DNA of 64,000 nucleotides from Microvelia longipes (taxonomy: Eukaryota > Arthropoda > Insecta > Hemiptera > Veliidae). The notes below the pieces were generated by a model, which was not told the DNA's origin, did not search any database, and saw nothing but the letters and a program-made list of their open reading frames with translations. Where the stretch lies: the NCBI GenBank assembly GCA_018340805.1, contig JACMZG010000008.1, positions 77,598,432 through 77,662,431 of the forward strand. Reading direction: 5' to 3'. Of this stretch, positions 45,911 through 64,000 are shown piece by piece. Both the position numbers and the translations under genes were made by a program. Each line of letters opens with the position of its first letter. The first letter of the stretch is position 1.

Positions 45911-48900
45911 GTTGAGTTTGAGAAAGTATGACCAGTGTAGTTTCTAACACACCTAGAGTGAAGGGAATACTGTCTGAGCTTAGCTAGTAATTGCTGACTA
46001 ATTGCTATTCCTCCTCTTTACACTAGAAAATCAACTGTCTCTCACAACTAAGTTGGAATCCTGTACAGAACATGAATAAAACTCACAACACCATTACAGT
46101 AATATTTTATTGTAATAAAACTATGACACAAATCTTTTATAAATTATATTTATTTTAACATTATTATTTTGTAAAGAATAACATTATTCTTTAATTAGTT
46201 AAGTAGCAACCTAAACCAGATAGAAAGAGAAAAATCAAATATAATACAACAAACGACATAATGCCTTAAAAAAGTGCAAATTGAGAGAATTTAAGTAAAA
46301 CAATTTTACCAACAAAATATAAGACATAAGAATTAAAACACTGATAAATGAAATAAAGGCAGTGATGAATGAAGGCACTGAAACCTTTTAAGTGTACATT
46401 ATGCCCATCAATTACCTGTTTTAAAAACAGACCAGTAGTATATCTTATAAACATTTAACAGTGTCTCAAACGTATGTTAGTTCTAAGATAAAATACTAGT
46501 TGAAATATATTTATGAAATATAAAAATGAATTGACCATGGTTTACAATAAACCATATAATTAAATACAATAAATTCTAATATTTAACAATTTATCTTGTA
46601 GGAGAAAAGGACCAAAAAGTGCGTCTATTCACAAGGTTTGACCTCCCCACTCTTGCTTACTACCAATTTATCTTTATTTAAAGCAAAGTATAATAGACTG
46701 TAATATTTCAGTGAAAACTAAATATTTCACTAATGGTACCTTATGGGCGAGATGGCTAAGATCGATACAGGTTTGCAAGGTATCATAAAGAGGTGTGACC
46801 AAAGGGAGGAGCATAATTGGGCCTGATTACAAGTTACTTGCCGCCTCTGACACCTTTTCCTACAGATAAGGGAGTGCACTGACGTTGTTGAGTTTTTGAT
46901 AAAAAACAAAGTCAAGTTATTTCCAATTAAACCTATTTTGGAATTTTCATATTGTATTTTCTGTTTAACAAAAACATATTTAATACAAGAAAAACAATAA
47001 CTTAGTAAGAACAAAAAAAATACTGTACTCATAAAACGGAACTAAGCAAAAATAAAGAATTTACCCAAGATTTATTTTATTAAAAATATTTACAAACTTA
47101 AAATATATATATGTAAAAAAAGCCATATTTACACAATTTTAAATTGAAATAAATGTAATAAGAAAGAGGGGAAAAGGGGTGGGTTCATTTAAGTGGAGGA
47201 AAACATTTTATTATTTTAGCCTTATTTATTAATTATGTGATAATTAATTTAAGTAAAGAATGAACTTCATAAATTTATTAACAAATCGATATTATTATAA
47301 AAAATAATTGCTAATGAGTTAGATTTTTTTAAGGATTGAAAAAATGAATAAAATTAAAAAAAATATAAAGAAAATAATTTAAATTGACGGTAATAACCGT
47401 AGTTTTAAAAATTTCTTTTAATTTTATTATCATTTTAATTTTAACATTAGTTTAGTCATTTATCAGTTTACAACGACCTAAACTTAGTAAGCAGTGTTTT
47501 TTCACTTTTTTATTCCTAAACTAAACAATTGAACTTAATTTGTTCATTTAATAGATCTTCAACTTTATTTTTCTATAAAAAAGGGAAGGAATTTTAATGG
47601 TCTAGAGTTCTCAGGGTGGGTTCAGAGTAAACCAAAAGAATTTCTTCCCTCACTATTTTTTAAGCATGTTGTAAACTGATCAAAATCTAAACTAGTATAT
47701 TAATGATGCTAATGTTTAAACTATACATTTGCTAAAGTTACTTTTATGATACCAATAATTATGAAATATTAGTAATATTAAATTTTTAGATATACTCATA
47801 ACTTATTTATCAATATCTTACACATATTGTTTCTACACCAATATTAATAAACAAACGACAGAAAGTAAAATATGAACTTCCAGGGCAACAAAAAAATATT
47901 GTTTCAAATATATAATTTTATAGTCTTAAATTATTAATTTTACACTGATTTTAATATTTAATGTTTTCCGTTTAAAAATAATTAATATAATTTAAATTTT
48001 ATTTTGATTAATGAAAAAATAGCAAAAGAAGAAAAGGAGATCAGGGTCAATTTAATAAGAAAAAATCAATAAATCAACTAAAATTAAAAACATAAATCAT
48101 ATGAAAAAAATAAATTATTAAAAATCAAGATTGCTACAAGTGTCTAGGTTTTAATTATTTCATTCAATAATTTAAAAAAAAATACAAAAAATTTATAAAA
48201 CACACGTAGAGAACTAATTAAATTTAATTATTTTATGTTTTCTCCTAATTAAATAACAGTTTTTAAGGAGTTAAAGGAAAACTTTATTTTAATCTCCAGG
48301 AGATGAAGAGATTTGATTAAATGTGTTTATGGGTGTATTTTAAGTTAATAATAACACAACAATATGATTATTTAATAATAATAAAAAAATCAAAGTGATA
48401 ACACTAAAATAGGCAGCTAGATACATCAAAGATCTAAAATAAAATTAATCAATACTGATAAAATCCCTTAAAGTCTTGTAAAAAAATTTAGTACAAAAAA
48501 ACGCCAATATTGAAAAATAAATTACGTAATTTAAAGAAAAACATAAATGAGTCAAAGTCAAATAAATAAATAACAATTATTCAAGTAAAATAAAATACAA
48601 ACAAGTTTTGCCCCAAAACTTTTAAAAGGCAAAACTTATTTCTTGAATTTTACCATATTCAAATTAACAAAATTTAATTAAACATAATTCAAAAAATTAT
48701 CAGATCAATATTTATTTAAACATTATATATACAAATTATGTCAAAAGAGAATTAGGAAAATTAAAATTAACATAAATAACAAAAAGGTTGCTAGTGTTAT
48801 CACTTTGTTAATCAGCTTGCAAGTTACCTTTTAAGATCAAATATAACAGAGGCTCTACGGACAGATCAAGTCTAAGTAAAATTCCCTATATTAAGTATTA

Positions 48901-49018
48901 AACTTAACTTTAAAAGTGTTTTAAGTTAACTTAATATTAAAATACAGAAAGTAAGTTTTACTTTAAAGGATATGTGATGTTTTTAAAAGTTAAGAAAGTC
49001 TAATACATCAGACGGAGA
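45911..49018. other. Extremely AT-rich region downstream of brahma
   Basis: No exon is recognised. The 47040-48800 part is nearly all A/T with many TTTATT (AATAAA on the minus strand), so the brahma 3' UTR and polyadenylation site may lie anywhere here and cannot be fixed. A tRNA-A-box-like TGGGCGAGATGGCTAAG near 46744 has no clear B box. Confidence 0.4.
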
Positions 49019-49281
49019 AGAGAACATAAGAGTTAATTGTAGAGTGTAAACAAATCCAGCTAGAGTTAACTGTAGAGTGTAAACAAATTCAGCAATACTG
49101 TGTTGTATTGTTTAATTGTGTATATAGTATCTAAGAAAAGATGGAGTGGATGTAAATGAAGAACTAGTGGCCAATAGAAATCACACAGTAAATCCACTCC
49201 AGTTAATAAAATTTTTTGTGACTTTGAACAATAGGGTTAATTTATATTTTTCCAGAACACCGATTAACTCTTATGTTCTCT
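49019..49281. mobile_element. Possible small inverted-repeat element in the brahma 3' region
   Basis: A 21-bp end AGAGAACATAAGAGTTAATT (49019) is inverted at 49261-49281. The inside holds a short direct duplication (GTAGAGTGTAAACAAAT twice). The segment starts 57 bp past the brahma stop, so it is probably transcribed in the 3' UTR. Confidence 0.4.
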
Positions 49282-49337
49282 GATTGAGTTTAGACACGGG
49301 TTGCACAAAGAATAGTGTGCATAGAATGGTGCAATTT

Positions 49338-63981
<14,644 letters not shown>

Positions 63982-64000
63982 CTATTAACAACAATAGTCT

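Overview
This is a eukaryotic, almost certainly insect, nuclear genome window. It is AT-rich and intron-containing, with few genes and many transposons. Two host genes are recognisable. The 3' half of the SWI/SNF ATPase gene brahma (SMARCA2/4 family) lies on the minus strand, with nine exons between 49338 and 63981 that join in phase into 709 codons. One isolated internal exon of the ciliary BBSome gene BBS5 lies on the plus strand at 2248-2396. A single-exon THAP zinc-finger gene (41404-42213, plus) may be a host gene or transposon-derived. The order of insect cannot be fixed from this sequence; a repeat-rich non-drosophilid fits best.

Layout. 1-7.6 kb: a BBS5 exon among small inverted-repeat elements and dispersed repeats. 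7.68-12.29 kb: a 5'-truncated CR1/Jockey-type LINE on the minus strand, with ORF1 remnant, ORF2 with one frameshift, and a 3' hairpin. 12.94-13.55 kb: an array of 16-bp GTCGAC-centred iterons ending in two interleaved inverted repeats. 15.6-28.8 kb: a satellite with a monomer of about 161 bp, becoming very corrupted after about 21.75 kb, then a 100-base N gap and a long TA tract. 29.8-41.2 kb: three fold-back transposons. These are a 0.7-kb element, a 10.5-kb element with compound terminal inverted repeats and a 9-bp target duplication, and inside its left arm a 3.2-kb element whose ends are themselves inverted arrays of about 335-bp repeats. 41.4-45 kb: the THAP gene, several MITE-like elements and a 5S rRNA-like fragment. 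45-49.3 kb: very AT-rich sequence downstream of brahma. 49.3-64 kb: brahma, whose introns carry two minisatellites and transposon remnants.

The strongest candidate for something undescribed is the 29.8-41.2 kb cluster. Three elements with unrelated ends share one architecture: long inverted repeats built from tandem modules. They sit next to a THAP gene, and THAP is the DNA-binding domain of P-superfamily transposases. The GTCGAC iteron array with its A-B-A'-B' inverted repeats is the second. Satellite details should be read with caution because the consensus looks unpolished.
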